The position numbers and the translations under genes are program-made. A DNA stretch of 14,512 bases from Acidimicrobiales bacterium (GTDB taxonomy: Bacteria; Actinomycetota; Acidimicrobiia; Acidimicrobiales; Ilumatobacteraceae), in NCBI GenBank assembly GCA_030833305.1, contig JAURHL010000031.1:1-14512 (forward strand). Direction: 5' to 3'. The notes beneath the pieces were generated by a model that saw only the letters and a program-made list of their open reading frames with translations, did no database searches and was not told where the DNA came from. Within the stretch, counting starts at the first letter, position 1. Every line of letters begins with the position of its first letter. Shown piece by piece: positions 1 to 6,501 of the stretch.

Positions 1-531
1 ACCCAGGGTCGTGGTTACTGCCCACAGGCCGACTGGGATGCGCTCGACACCACCCCGTTGGCTGCCGAGATGAACGCGTTGTTCGTCCTGCGAAACGGGC
101 CACGCGTCTGGTTGGTCGATTCGGTCGTGAAGACCGACATCGACGCGTCGGAACGCCGCACCTTCGGAAACCTCGAGATGAACCGACTCGCCGTCGTCGA
201 CATCGCGGACCCCAGCACGGTCGGTCGGCCGTACACGTGGCAGGAAGTGGACCGGCGCAGCGTGTTCACATTCGCGGCGGGCTCGACCGAGTTCTTCCTC
301 ACCGATCCGGACGGGAATCGATACGTGATGCAGGCCTTCAGCCAGCAGCTCGATCCGAACGTCGACGAAGCATCGTTGTCGACCCTCGGCGAGCGATTGG
401 CCTTGCCCTCTGGCTGGACGTATTCCGTCGAGGTGATCGACGAGGATCTCGTCGTCGACACCATGAGCATCAAGGCGCGCGTGCTGCAGGACGAATTCCA
501 GAACAGTTACTCCTGGATCCCCACATCCTGA
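1..531 (+). CDS. Conserved protein of unknown function (5'-truncated)
   Basis: The reading frame is open from the first base of the window to a TGA at 529-531, so the N-terminus lies outside. About 176 residues are visible. Codon use is strongly GC3-biased like its neighbours. The sequence is soluble, with no membrane segment or signal visible. The middle carries a TDPDGNRYVMQ stretch followed by SQQLDPN and a 'TLGERLALPSGW' segment, then an acidic C-terminal strand region and an ending with QDEFQNSYSW. This set of phrases resembles a family of uncharacterised conserved proteins that I know only as hypothetical from environmental bacteria; I cannot assign a reaction. A TTG at 58 or ATG at 70 could serve as internal starts, but the upstream frame also looks coding (GYCPQADWDALD), so a truncated gene is the better reading. 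It converges on the tRNA gene, 20 nt away. Confidence 0.8.
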   Translation, partial: TQGRGYCPQADWDALDTTPLAAEMNALFVLRNGPRVWLVDSVVKTDIDASERRTFGNLEMNRLAVVDIADPSTVGRPYTWQEVDRRSVFTFAAGSTEFFLTDPDGNRYVMQAFSQQLDPNVDEASLSTLGERLALPSGWTYSVEVIDEDLVVDTMSIKARVLQDEFQNSYSWIPTS

Positions 532-551
532 GCGGGACGAACACAACTGAG

Positions 552-624
552 TGGAGCTAAAGGGAATTGAACCCTTGACCTCTTCCATGCCATGGAAGCG
601 CTCTGCCAACTGAGCTATAGCCCC
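552..624 (-). tRNA. tRNA-Ala (anticodon GGC)
   Basis: Read on the minus strand, the 73-nt sequence folds into a full cloverleaf: 7-bp acceptor stem GGGGCTA/TAGCTCC, D-arm with GCTC/GAGC, anticodon stem CTTCC/GGAAG around loop ATGGCAT (anticodon GGC), and T-arm AAGGG/CCCTT with loop TTCAATT. The acceptor stem has the G3:U70 wobble pair that is the main identity element for alanyl-tRNA synthetase, which agrees with the anticodon. The discriminator base is A. CCA is not encoded (the next bases are CT), so the end must be added by nucleotidyltransferase. It lies 52 nt downstream of rsfS on the same strand. Confidence 0.97.
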
Positions 625-640
625 GGAACGGGATGCCGAA

Positions 641-669
641 ACGATACCGTCCCCGCGGCAACTCCCCAA
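641..669 (-). promoter_or_regulatory. Likely promoter of tRNA-Ala
   Basis: On the minus strand TTGGGG (664-669) and TATCGT (641-646) are separated by exactly 17 nt, a good fit to housekeeping -35/-10 elements. Transcription would start near 634, giving a leader of about 10 nt before the mature tRNA 5' end at 624. The element sits just after the rsfS stop codon at 677. This is pattern matching only. Confidence 0.55.
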
Positions 670-676
670 ACGCGCG

Positions 677-1063
677 TCAGTCGTTCGCGGGGGCTTTCCA
701 GTCCACGCGCGGAGCGTCCTTGTACAAACGCTCGATCTCGTAAAACTGACGCATTTCCTCCAGGAACACGTGAACGACCACGTCGCCGTAGTCCAACAGC
801 ACCCACTGCTGCTCGCGGTGACCTTCGGTGCGCCCCGGCGATCGCCCGCATTCGGCCTTCACCCGCTCCTCGATCTCGTCGGCGATGGCCCGCACGAGTC
901 GGCGGTTCGACGCCCCGGTGACCACGAACAATTCGGTGATGGTCAGCACTTGGCCGACCTCCAGCACGATGGTGTCGGTGCCCTGCTTGTCGTCGGCCGC
1001 TCGGGCCGCCACCAGCGCCAGTTCGACACTGGCGTCGCGACCGGTGGGTGAATCGGGTGTCAT
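677..1063 (-). CDS. rsfS: Ribosomal silencing factor RsfS
   Basis: A 128-residue member of the RsfS/Iojap (DUF143) family. These proteins bind uL14 (L14) on the 50S subunit and block subunit joining, which lowers translation in stationary phase or starvation. Family landmarks are present in order: the N-terminal helix region (ALVAARAADDKQGTD, from about residue 16), the strand-loop TELFVVTGASNRRLVRAI (about 43-60), EGHREQQWVLLDYGDVVVHVF (about 80-100), and the terminal MRQFYEIERLYKDAP helix. Length is usual for the family. The ATG at 1061-1063 overlaps the stop of the LCP-like gene by 4 nt (ATGA), so translation is probably coupled. The order nadD-LCP-rsfS is common in Actinobacteria. The identification is secure. 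Confidence 0.95.
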   Translation of the reverse strand: MTPDSPTGRDASVELALVAARAADDKQGTDTIVLEVGQVLTITELFVVTGASNRRLVRAIADEIEERVKAECGRSPGRTEGHREQQWVLLDYGDVVVHVFLEEMRQFYEIERLYKDAPRVDWKAPAND

Positions 1064-2328
1064 GCAGGGGTCGTCTCTGTTGGCGACGTCGCGACGGAAT
1101 CGACCGTCAGGTCATCGGGGTCGATGTTGGGATCAGGACGTGAGCCGTTCTGCAGGAAGTCGATGAAGTTGGAACCGAGCACGATCTGGACGTCGATTCC
1201 TTCCACTCGCTCGCTGGCGGCCTCGAAGGCGATCTCCCCGAACAGCGTCGTGAGCGGCTCGGACATGGCCCGCTCCACCTCGTCGCTGTAATAGATGGTG
1301 GTCGTCGCCGGCACCTCGACGTCGACCGACCTCACCAGAATCACGTTCGTGCCCATGTACAGCAGGCGGAAGGTGGCTTCTTGAATGACGGTCGAGTCGG
1401 CGAACGGGCTGTCGATCTGCACGCTGAGAGTCGGGTACACCGGCACCATGGCGCTCGGCGCGGCGCTGGCCATGACCATCACCACTTCACCGAGGTTGTA
1501 GCCATATACGTCGATGTCCAAGGGGTTCTTCTCGGCATCGGTGATTCGTTGTGCACCCACCTGCCACACACGGATCGGCCCCGCCAGGAGCGCCGACATC
1601 AACGTCGCGACATCGGGCGGTGTTTGAGCACCGACGTCGGGAATCACCGCGGCGGGCGTGGCCCCAAGGGCACCGGCCCCCACGGCGGTGGCGATGGCGT
1701 CCCACGTGGCCTTCACCGGGGCGAGCCGGGTCTCCTCAGGCTTGTCGGCGTCGCGGGCGGCCAGGATCGCCGTGGCGTCGATCGGCGTGAACGTGTTCGG
1801 ACCCGCCACCCCGACGACACGGGTGCTCTCACCTTCGGTGTCGGTGACATCGGAGGCGAAGGTGGGCGTGATGGTCCCGGCACGTGCGATCAGTTCGGCC
1901 GTGCCGTCGACGCCGCTCACCGACACCAAGTCGATCTGGCTGTTCGTCATGTCCTCGACGGCCTTCTTCAATGCGTCCGGGCCGTCGCTTCCGTAGACGT
2001 CCGCCAACCGCTTCGGCTCACCATCGGGCTGTCCGCCGACCGAAGCGCCAACGGGCAACAACATCACGGTGCCGCCCGCGCCGGTGGGAGTGAGAGCCAC
2101 AACGGCGAGTGACGCGAGGAAGTTCTGCTCGTCGGTGACCCCGATCACCGCGGTTGGCGTGGTGGGCAAGGTGCGCGAGGGAAGAGTGACGACCTCTTGG
2201 GCGGCCTTGGAGTCGCGTACCGCACGCCACGCCACGACGACCGAGGCCGGGAGAAGGAGCAACACAACCAGGGAGGAAACCAGCACCACGAGCGTGCGCC
2301 GGCGACGTATCTCGGCCAACGACGTCAT
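1060..2328 (-). CDS. LytR-CpsA-Psr (LCP)-like membrane protein with LytR_C-like C-terminus
   Basis: 422 residues. A basic N-terminus (EIRRRR) precedes a single membrane helix (about 12-34), so most of the protein faces the cell exterior. Residues of about 60-190 follow the LCP fold pattern: a strand TVMLLP, then KRLADVYGSDGPDALKKAVEDM (the usual 'kiN.Ay..GG...a...v' segment) and LVSVSGVDGTAELI. Residues of about 300-390 resemble LytR_C (YMGTNVILVRSVDVEV then VEGIDVQIVLG). LCP enzymes attach polymers such as arabinogalactan or teichoic-type glycans to peptidoglycan. Here the signature after the first strand, normally an SIPRD-type motif, reads LLPVGAS with no Arg or Asp, so catalytic activity is doubtful. 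The C-terminal tail is Asp/Thr-rich. The start ATG overlaps the nadD stop by 4 nt and its own stop overlaps rsfS by 4 nt. Family placement is moderately sure; function is not. Confidence 0.75.
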   Translation of the reverse strand: MTSLAEIRRRRTLVVLVSSLVVLLLLPASVVVAWRAVRDSKAAQEVVTLPSRTLPTTPTAVIGVTDEQNFLASLAVVALTPTGAGGTVMLLPVGASVGGQPDGEPKRLADVYGSDGPDALKKAVEDMTNSQIDLVSVSGVDGTAELIARAGTITPTFASDVTDTEGESTRVVGVAGPNTFTPIDATAILAARDADKPEETRLAPVKATWDAIATAVGAGALGATPAAVIPDVGAQTPPDVATLMSALLAGPIRVWQVGAQRITDAEKNPLDIDVYGYNLGEVVMVMASAAPSAMVPVYPTLSVQIDSPFADSTVIQEATFRLLYMGTNVILVRSVDVEVPATTTIYYSDEVERAMSEPLTTLFGEIAFEAASERVEGIDVQIVLGSNFIDFLQNGSRPDPNIDPDDLTVDSVATSPTETTPA

Positions 2329-2957
2329 GAGGGCGAACCAGCCAGCGAGCCGTACAACGTGCGTTCACGGATCACCTCGAGCACCGGGAGAGTGATCAGG
2401 TAATCGAGCGGTCGTCCGTCGACGAAACGCGAGCGCAGGTCCGTGCTCGACACCTCCAGTCGGGGGACTTCCACCCGAACCCAGTCGATCCCCTCAGGGA
2501 GCACGACCGGCGTGCCGGGCCGATCCACCACGACGATGCGCGACCTGTCGAGAACGTCGCGGAACCGTTCCCACGTGGGCAAGCCGGCGGCGGCGTCATC
2601 GCCCACGATGGTGAAGAATTCCGCACCGGGGTGGTCCTCGGCCAGAGCACCCAGGGTGTCGGCCGTGTAACTGGCCCCACCCCGGTCGATCTCGGTTCGT
2701 CCAGCCACCAGGCCGGGTACTCCCCGGACCGCCGCTTCGACCATGACCAGACGATCCTCGGCCGGGGTGATCCGCCGGGAACCCTTCTTCCGGCACGGCA
2801 CGTTGGCCACCATCAGGATCACCTGATCGAGATCGAGCGCGTGCATCACGTTGACCGCGGTGACCAAATGGCCCACATGTGGTGGATCAAAGGTGCCGCC
2901 GAAAAGCCCGATACGCAGGACTTTTCCAGTCTTTTGGGGAACGGCGGGCGATGACAC
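2325..2957 (-). CDS. nadD: Nicotinate-nucleotide adenylyltransferase NadD
   Basis: Transfers AMP from ATP to nicotinic acid mononucleotide to make deamido-NAD, the penultimate step of NAD synthesis, in the cytoplasm. With the GTG start at 2955-2957 it has 210 residues, normal for NadD. The nucleotidyltransferase motif GGTFDPPHVGH is at 20-30, the substrate loop SYTADTL at 97-102, FFTIVGDDAAAGLPTW at about 114-129, and the second ATP motif VSSTDLRSRF at 169-178. The frame stays open upstream to 3248, but that extension has no homology-like character. The GTG is chosen because TAGACT (2965-2970) lies 7 nt before it, as in leaderless actinobacterial genes. It is the first gene of the nadD-LCP-rsfS unit. 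The usual upstream partners obg and proA/proB are not here. Confidence 0.93.
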   Translation of the reverse strand: MSSPAVPQKTGKVLRIGLFGGTFDPPHVGHLVTAVNVMHALDLDQVILMVANVPCRKKGSRRITPAEDRLVMVEAAVRGVPGLVAGRTEIDRGGASYTADTLGALAEDHPGAEFFTIVGDDAAAGLPTWERFRDVLDRSRIVVVDRPGTPVVLPEGIDWVRVEVPRLEVSSTDLRSRFVDGRPLDYLITLPVLEVIRERTLYGSLAGSPS

Positions 2958-3350
2958 TTCTGTCAGTCTACGGGGGGCTTTGACCGACCCGCCCGACGGG
3001 TGCCGACGGCGACTGGGCCGGGAGGCTCGCCCACGAAGTCTCAAGATTTCCTCAAGTTGGCGGCGATTCCTCCCGAAAGACCACACACGGACCGACAACC
3101 CCGTCGTTCCCCGCATCGTCGAAGGAATTCGGTGATGCAGACAGTACGACGAGTTGATAACTTGTTGGTCTCCCTTTCGGACCCCCCAGGCCCGAAGCGT
3201 CGGTCCCCCCGGCCCGATCATCACGGAGCCAAGCCGATACACCCCCACAAACGACTTCTTTCCTGCGCCCTCGCGTCGCCTTCACCTCGAAGAGACGTGT
3301 GACGTCAGGCGGGAAGATTTCGAGCAGCAGAACAGTTGAGAAGAAGAACA
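2958..3350. other. 393-bp divergent intergenic region between nadD and the sigma factor gene
   Basis: No gene is supported here. At the nadD end lies TAGACT (see separate entry). Towards the sigma factor, GATAAC at 3156-3161 is the most -10-like hexamer on the plus strand, with no clear -35 box; it would give a leader of about 185 nt. A near-repeat of C6-N-GGCCCGA occurs twice (about 3183-3196 and 3206-3219). A purine-rich stretch with GAGAAGAAG precedes the sigma ATG and can serve as ribosome binding site. A short frame from ATG 3135 to 3302 is open but has an arbitrary, Pro/Arg/Ser-rich composition. Confidence 0.6.
2965..2970 (-). promoter_or_regulatory. -10 element for a leaderless nadD transcript
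   Basis: TAGACT on the minus strand matches the TANNNT core and ends 7 nt before the nadD GTG, so transcription would begin at or next to the start codon. No convincing Shine-Dalgarno sequence or -35 box is visible. Confidence 0.5.
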
Positions 3351-4178
3351 ATGAACGACTCCATCGGTATCTACCTGAATGACATCGGCAAGGTCCCCTT
3401 GCTCACCGCCGAAGACGAGCGGGTGCTGTCGCGCGCCATCGAGAAGGGCCGCGAAGCCGCCGCCAAGCTCGCCGCCGGCGAGAAGACCGCCGCCGTGAAG
3501 CGCGACATCCGCGAGGCCGCCAAGGCCAAGGATCGCTTCATCCGGGCGAACCTCCGGCTGGTGGTGTCGATCGCACGCCGCTATCCCCTGCCCCAGGGCA
3601 TGGACCTCCTCGACCTCATTCAGGAAGGCAACCTCGGACTCGAGCATGCTGTCGACAAGTTCGACTGGCGCCGTGGCTTCAAGTTCTCGACCTACGCCAC
3701 GTTCTGGATTCGTCAGGCCATCGGTCGCGCTCTCGATCAGAAGGCCAGTCTCATTCGTATCCCCGGCGATCGTTCGGCCAGCCTGCGTGCCGCGTTGCGT
3801 CAGGCCAGTGGCGACGGCGAAACCCTCGACATGACCAACGCCGAACTGCATCGCCTCACCACCCCGGTGTCGCTCGACAAGACCATCGGTGACGACGGCG
3901 ACGCCACCCTCGGCGACCTCATGGCCAACGGTGACCCCACCCCCGAGGATCACATCATCGCTCAGGGTGAGACCGATCAACTGAACCAGTTGCTCGACAC
4001 CCTCGATGCTCGGGCCCGGTACGCCGTGGAAGCCCGCTTCGGGCTGATCGACGGTGAGCGCAAGAGCTTCCGTGAAGTCGGCGAGAAGTTGGGTGTCACC
4101 GCCGAGGCCGCTCGCCGTTTGGTGTCGCGCGCCGTGGCCGGACTGAAGGAAGAAGCCGAAGACATCTTCGTCGCCTGA
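3351..4178 (+). CDS. Group 2 sigma-70 family RNA polymerase sigma factor (divergent)
   Basis: 275 residues. It directs RNA polymerase to promoters. Domains in order: region 1.2 (SIGIYLNDIGKVPLLTAEDE, 4-23), region 2 with the core-binding helix (RANLRLVVSIARRY, 65-78), DLIQEGNLGLEHAVDKFD (88-105) and the -10-melting segment RGFKFSTYATFWIRQAI (108-124), a linker ending PVSLDKTIGDDGD, and region 4 (about 210-268) with ARFGLIDGERKSFREVGEKLGVT. There is no region 1.1. Two things are odd. Between IRIP (135-138) and PVSLD there are only about 35 residues, where RpoD/HrdB-type factors have about 50, so region 3 is shortened. In region 4.2 the usual RERIRQIE recognition helix reads AEAARRLVSRA. The ATG at 3351 has a purine-rich GAGAAGAAG upstream. 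A strong terminator follows. The family is certain; the regulon is unknown. Confidence 0.92.
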   Translation: MNDSIGIYLNDIGKVPLLTAEDERVLSRAIEKGREAAAKLAAGEKTAAVKRDIREAAKAKDRFIRANLRLVVSIARRYPLPQGMDLLDLIQEGNLGLEHAVDKFDWRRGFKFSTYATFWIRQAIGRALDQKASLIRIPGDRSASLRAALRQASGDGETLDMTNAELHRLTTPVSLDKTIGDDGDATLGDLMANGDPTPEDHIIAQGETDQLNQLLDTLDARARYAVEARFGLIDGERKSFREVGEKLGVTAEAARRLVSRAVAGLKEEAEDIFVA

Positions 4179-4221
4179 CCCGCGAACCGAATTCCCGTGA
4201 CCCGCGTGGTCACGTCGCCAA

Positions 4222-4263
4222 AACGACCCGATGGCTTTTCGCCTCGGGTCGTTAGGCTTTTTT
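4222..4263 (+). terminator. Rho-independent terminator of the sigma factor gene
   Basis: The arms AACGACCCGA (4222-4231) and TCGGGTCGTT (4244-4253) pair over 10 bp, with three further inner pairs (GGC/GCC) around loop TTTTC. A six-T run (4258-4263) follows after AGGC. The structure ends one base before the ATG of the next gene. Confidence 0.85.
4253..4258 (+). promoter_or_regulatory. -10 element for a leaderless DAHP synthase transcript
   Basis: TAGGCT matches TANNNT and ends 6 nt before the ATG at 4265. It lies between the terminator stem and its T-run. There is no room for a ribosome binding site outside the terminator, which favours a leaderless mRNA. The -35 region is not convincing. Confidence 0.5.
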
Positions 4264-4264
4264 C

Positions 4265-5620
4265 ATGGCCTCTGCCTGGACCCCAACATCGTGGCAATCG
4301 TTTCCCGCCGCGCAGCAGCCCACGTGGCCCGACCAAGGTGCGCTCGACCGCGCCCTGAAGCAGATCGCCTCCTATCCCCCGTTGGTCTTCGCCGGCGAAG
4401 CTCGCTCCTTGCAGGCCGGTTTGGCCCAGGTGTGCGCCGGCAACGCGTTCTTGCTGCAGGCCGGTGATTGTGCAGAGAGCTTCGACGATTTCTCGGCGAA
4501 CAACATCCGCGAGAAGTTGCGCGTGATCTTGCAGATGGCCGTCGTGCTCACCTACAGCCTCGGGGTGCCCACCATCAAGGTCGGCCGTATGGCCGGTCAG
4601 TTCGCCAAGCCGCGCAGCAGTGACACCGAGAAGATCGGCGATCTCGAGATTCCGTCGTTCCGCGGACACATCGTGAACGATCCCGCTCCCACCGAGGGGG
4701 CCCGAATCCCCGACCCGGATCGCCTCGTGCAGGCGTACCACCAATCGGCCTCCACGCTCAATCTCGTGCGCGCCTTCGTGAAGGGCGGCTTCGCCGATCT
4801 GTCACGGGTCCACGCCTGGACCCAGGAGTTCGTGGGGTCCAGCCCCGAGGGTCAGCGCTACGAACAGTTGGCCACCGAGATCGAACGGGCGTTGCGTTTC
4901 ATGCGTGCGTGCGGCGTCGACACCGAGAACACCGCCACCCTCCACGAGGCCGACGTGTACACCAGTCACGAAGCGTTGTTGCTGGGCTACGAGGAGGCGC
5001 TCACGCGTCAGGACTCGCTGACCGGCCAGTGGTACGACTGTTCGGCCCACATGCTCTGGATCGGCGAGCGCACCCGCCAGATGGACGGTGCCCACATCGA
5101 GTTCCTCCGCGGTGTCGGCAATCCCCTCGGCTGCAAGATCGGACCGTCGACCACCGTCGACTTCGTCCTCGAGTTGTGCCAGGCGCTGAACCCCGCGCGG
5201 GTGCCCGGTCGACTCACGTTGATCAGTCGTATGGGTGCCGACAAGGTGGAAGACGCGTTGCGTCCGTTGTTGCGCGCGGTCCGCGACTCCGGGCATCCCG
5301 TGGTGTGGGCCTGCGACCCGATGCACGGCAACACGTTCACCTCGGTGGGCGGTCGCAAGACCCGTCACTTCGACGACATCATCCGTGAGATCGCCGGTTT
5401 CGTGAACGCCCATCGTTTGGAGGGCACGTGGCCCGGTGGCATCCACGTCGAACTGACCGGCGACAACGTCACCGAGTGCCTCGGCGGAGCCGACGATCTG
5501 ACCGACGCCGACCTCGATGATCGCTACCAGACAGTGTGCGACCCGCGTTTGAACGCCCGCCAAGGATTGGACCTGGCGTTCGGGGTGGCCGAACTGATTC
5601 GTTCGTCCGGCTTCGCCTGA
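4265..5620 (+). CDS. aroG: Class II 3-deoxy-D-arabino-heptulosonate-7-phosphate (DAHP) synthase
   Basis: Condenses phosphoenolpyruvate with erythrose 4-phosphate, the first step of the shikimate pathway. The 451-residue length and the motifs show the class II (plant/mycobacterial AroG) type. Metal ligands expected from the M. tuberculosis enzyme are all present: Cys69 in GDCAES, His354 in DPMHGNT, Glu396 in HVELTGDNVTECLGG and Asp426 in CDPRLN. Other blocks are QMAVVLTY, AGQFAKPRS (111-119), SHEALLL, IGERTRQMDGAHIEF (266-280), SRMGADKV and KTRHFDDI. The N-terminus (TSWQSFPAAQQPTWPD) fits the family, supporting the ATG at 4265 although it directly follows the terminator T-run of the sigma gene. 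The serine hydrolase gene begins 4 nt after its stop. The short N-terminal segment, as in M. tuberculosis, may bear on allosteric control, but that cannot be read here. Confidence 0.96.
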   Translation: MASAWTPTSWQSFPAAQQPTWPDQGALDRALKQIASYPPLVFAGEARSLQAGLAQVCAGNAFLLQAGDCAESFDDFSANNIREKLRVILQMAVVLTYSLGVPTIKVGRMAGQFAKPRSSDTEKIGDLEIPSFRGHIVNDPAPTEGARIPDPDRLVQAYHQSASTLNLVRAFVKGGFADLSRVHAWTQEFVGSSPEGQRYEQLATEIERALRFMRACGVDTENTATLHEADVYTSHEALLLGYEEALTRQDSLTGQWYDCSAHMLWIGERTRQMDGAHIEFLRGVGNPLGCKIGPSTTVDFVLELCQALNPARVPGRLTLISRMGADKVEDALRPLLRAVRDSGHPVVWACDPMHGNTFTSVGGRKTRHFDDIIREIAGFVNAHRLEGTWPGGIHVELTGDNVTECLGGADDLTDADLDDRYQTVCDPRLNARQGLDLAFGVAELIRSSGFA

Positions 5621-5624
5621 TTCG

Positions 5625-6461
5625 ATGACCGCCAACGATCGTTCGGACGACGTCCTCGCGGTCATCGACACGTGGCCGGTGCCGCACGCGGCCGCCGCTC
5701 GTGTTCACGGAACGTCGATCATCACGCACGGGGACACTTCGTGCGGCTTTCGCCTGGCCAGCATCTCCAAGGTGATCACGGCCTGGGCGTGTCTGATCGC
5801 CGTGGAGGAAGGCTCGGTCACCCTGGACGACCCCGTCGGACCACCGGGCGCGACACTGCGACACTGCCTGGCTCATGCCGCCGGCTACGGCTTCGACACC
5901 GCGAACACCATCGTCGGGGTGGGTAAGCGTCGCGTGTACTCGAACACCGGCATCGAACGCGCGGCTCGACACGTCGCCGAAGGAACGGGAATCACGTTCG
6001 CCGACTACGTGCGCGAAGCGATCTTCGAACCTTTGAGCATGTCCGACAGCACGGCGAAGTCGTCCCCCGCGTTCGGGATGTGGAGCACCGTCGACGACCT
6101 CGTTCGTTTCGTTCTCGAAATGATGAGTCCCACGTTGATCACCTCCGACACGGCATCGCTGATCTCCACGATCCAGTTCCCCGAACTCGGCGGTGTGATT
6201 CCCGGTCTCGGCTCGTTCACGCCGAACCCGTGGGGTCTCGGGACCGAGATTCGGGGACACAAAACGCCGCATTGGACGGGTGTCACCAACTCGGAGCACA
6301 CCTACGGTCACTTCGGCGGTTCGGGAACGATGATGTGGATCGATCCCGCGATCGACACCGCGTTGATCGCCCTCACCGATCGGAACTTCGACGAGTGGTC
6401 CGAGCAGGCACTGGAGCAGTGGCGTAGCCTGAGTGACGCGGTCGTCGCATCCGTTCGCTGA
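5625..6461 (+). CDS. Serine hydrolase of the beta-lactamase/class C (esterase) family
   Basis: 278 residues with the three penicilloyl-serine-transferase motifs: SxxK as SISK (46-49, Ser46 nucleophile), YSN (105-107) and HFGGSG (229-234) in place of KTG. HxG in the third motif and the short length point to the beta-lactamase-related esterase/D-alanyl hydrolase group rather than a true antibiotic-degrading enzyme. There is no signal peptide: the N-terminus is acidic (MTANDRSDDV), so it is probably cytoplasmic. A segment EYVREAIFEPLSM-like (127-139) is also typical of this group. The ATG lies 4 nt after the DAHP synthase stop with no Shine-Dalgarno, so translation is likely coupled to aroG. The substrate is unknown. 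Confidence 0.88.
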   Translation: MTANDRSDDVLAVIDTWPVPHAAAARVHGTSIITHGDTSCGFRLASISKVITAWACLIAVEEGSVTLDDPVGPPGATLRHCLAHAAGYGFDTANTIVGVGKRRVYSNTGIERAARHVAEGTGITFADYVREAIFEPLSMSDSTAKSSPAFGMWSTVDDLVRFVLEMMSPTLITSDTASLISTIQFPELGGVIPGLGSFTPNPWGLGTEIRGHKTPHWTGVTNSEHTYGHFGGSGTMMWIDPAIDTALIALTDRNFDEWSEQALEQWRSLSDAVVASVR

Positions 6462-6501
6462 CGCGCGCCCTCGATCCCGCATCTGACCCCTCTCCCGACG
6501 C

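Noticed and set aside
552..624. tRNA-Ala as an integration site for a mobile element
   Set aside because: No integrase and no repeated copy of the tRNA 3' end were seen in the window.
2958..3248. Upstream extension of nadD to 3248 (97 extra residues)
   Set aside because: The extra part is Arg/Ser/Pro-rich with no NadD character, while the GTG at 2957 gives normal length and has a -10 element at leaderless spacing.
3135..3302. Possible small upstream frame (56 codons) before the sigma factor gene, with AAGGA about 10 nt before ATG
   Set aside because: Composition is arbitrary and the only -10-like element (3156-3161) lies inside it, so it may not be transcribed.
5625..6461. Antibiotic-resistance beta-lactamase
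   Set aside because: The third motif is HFG rather than KTG and there is no export signal, which fits an esterase/hydrolase-type member better.
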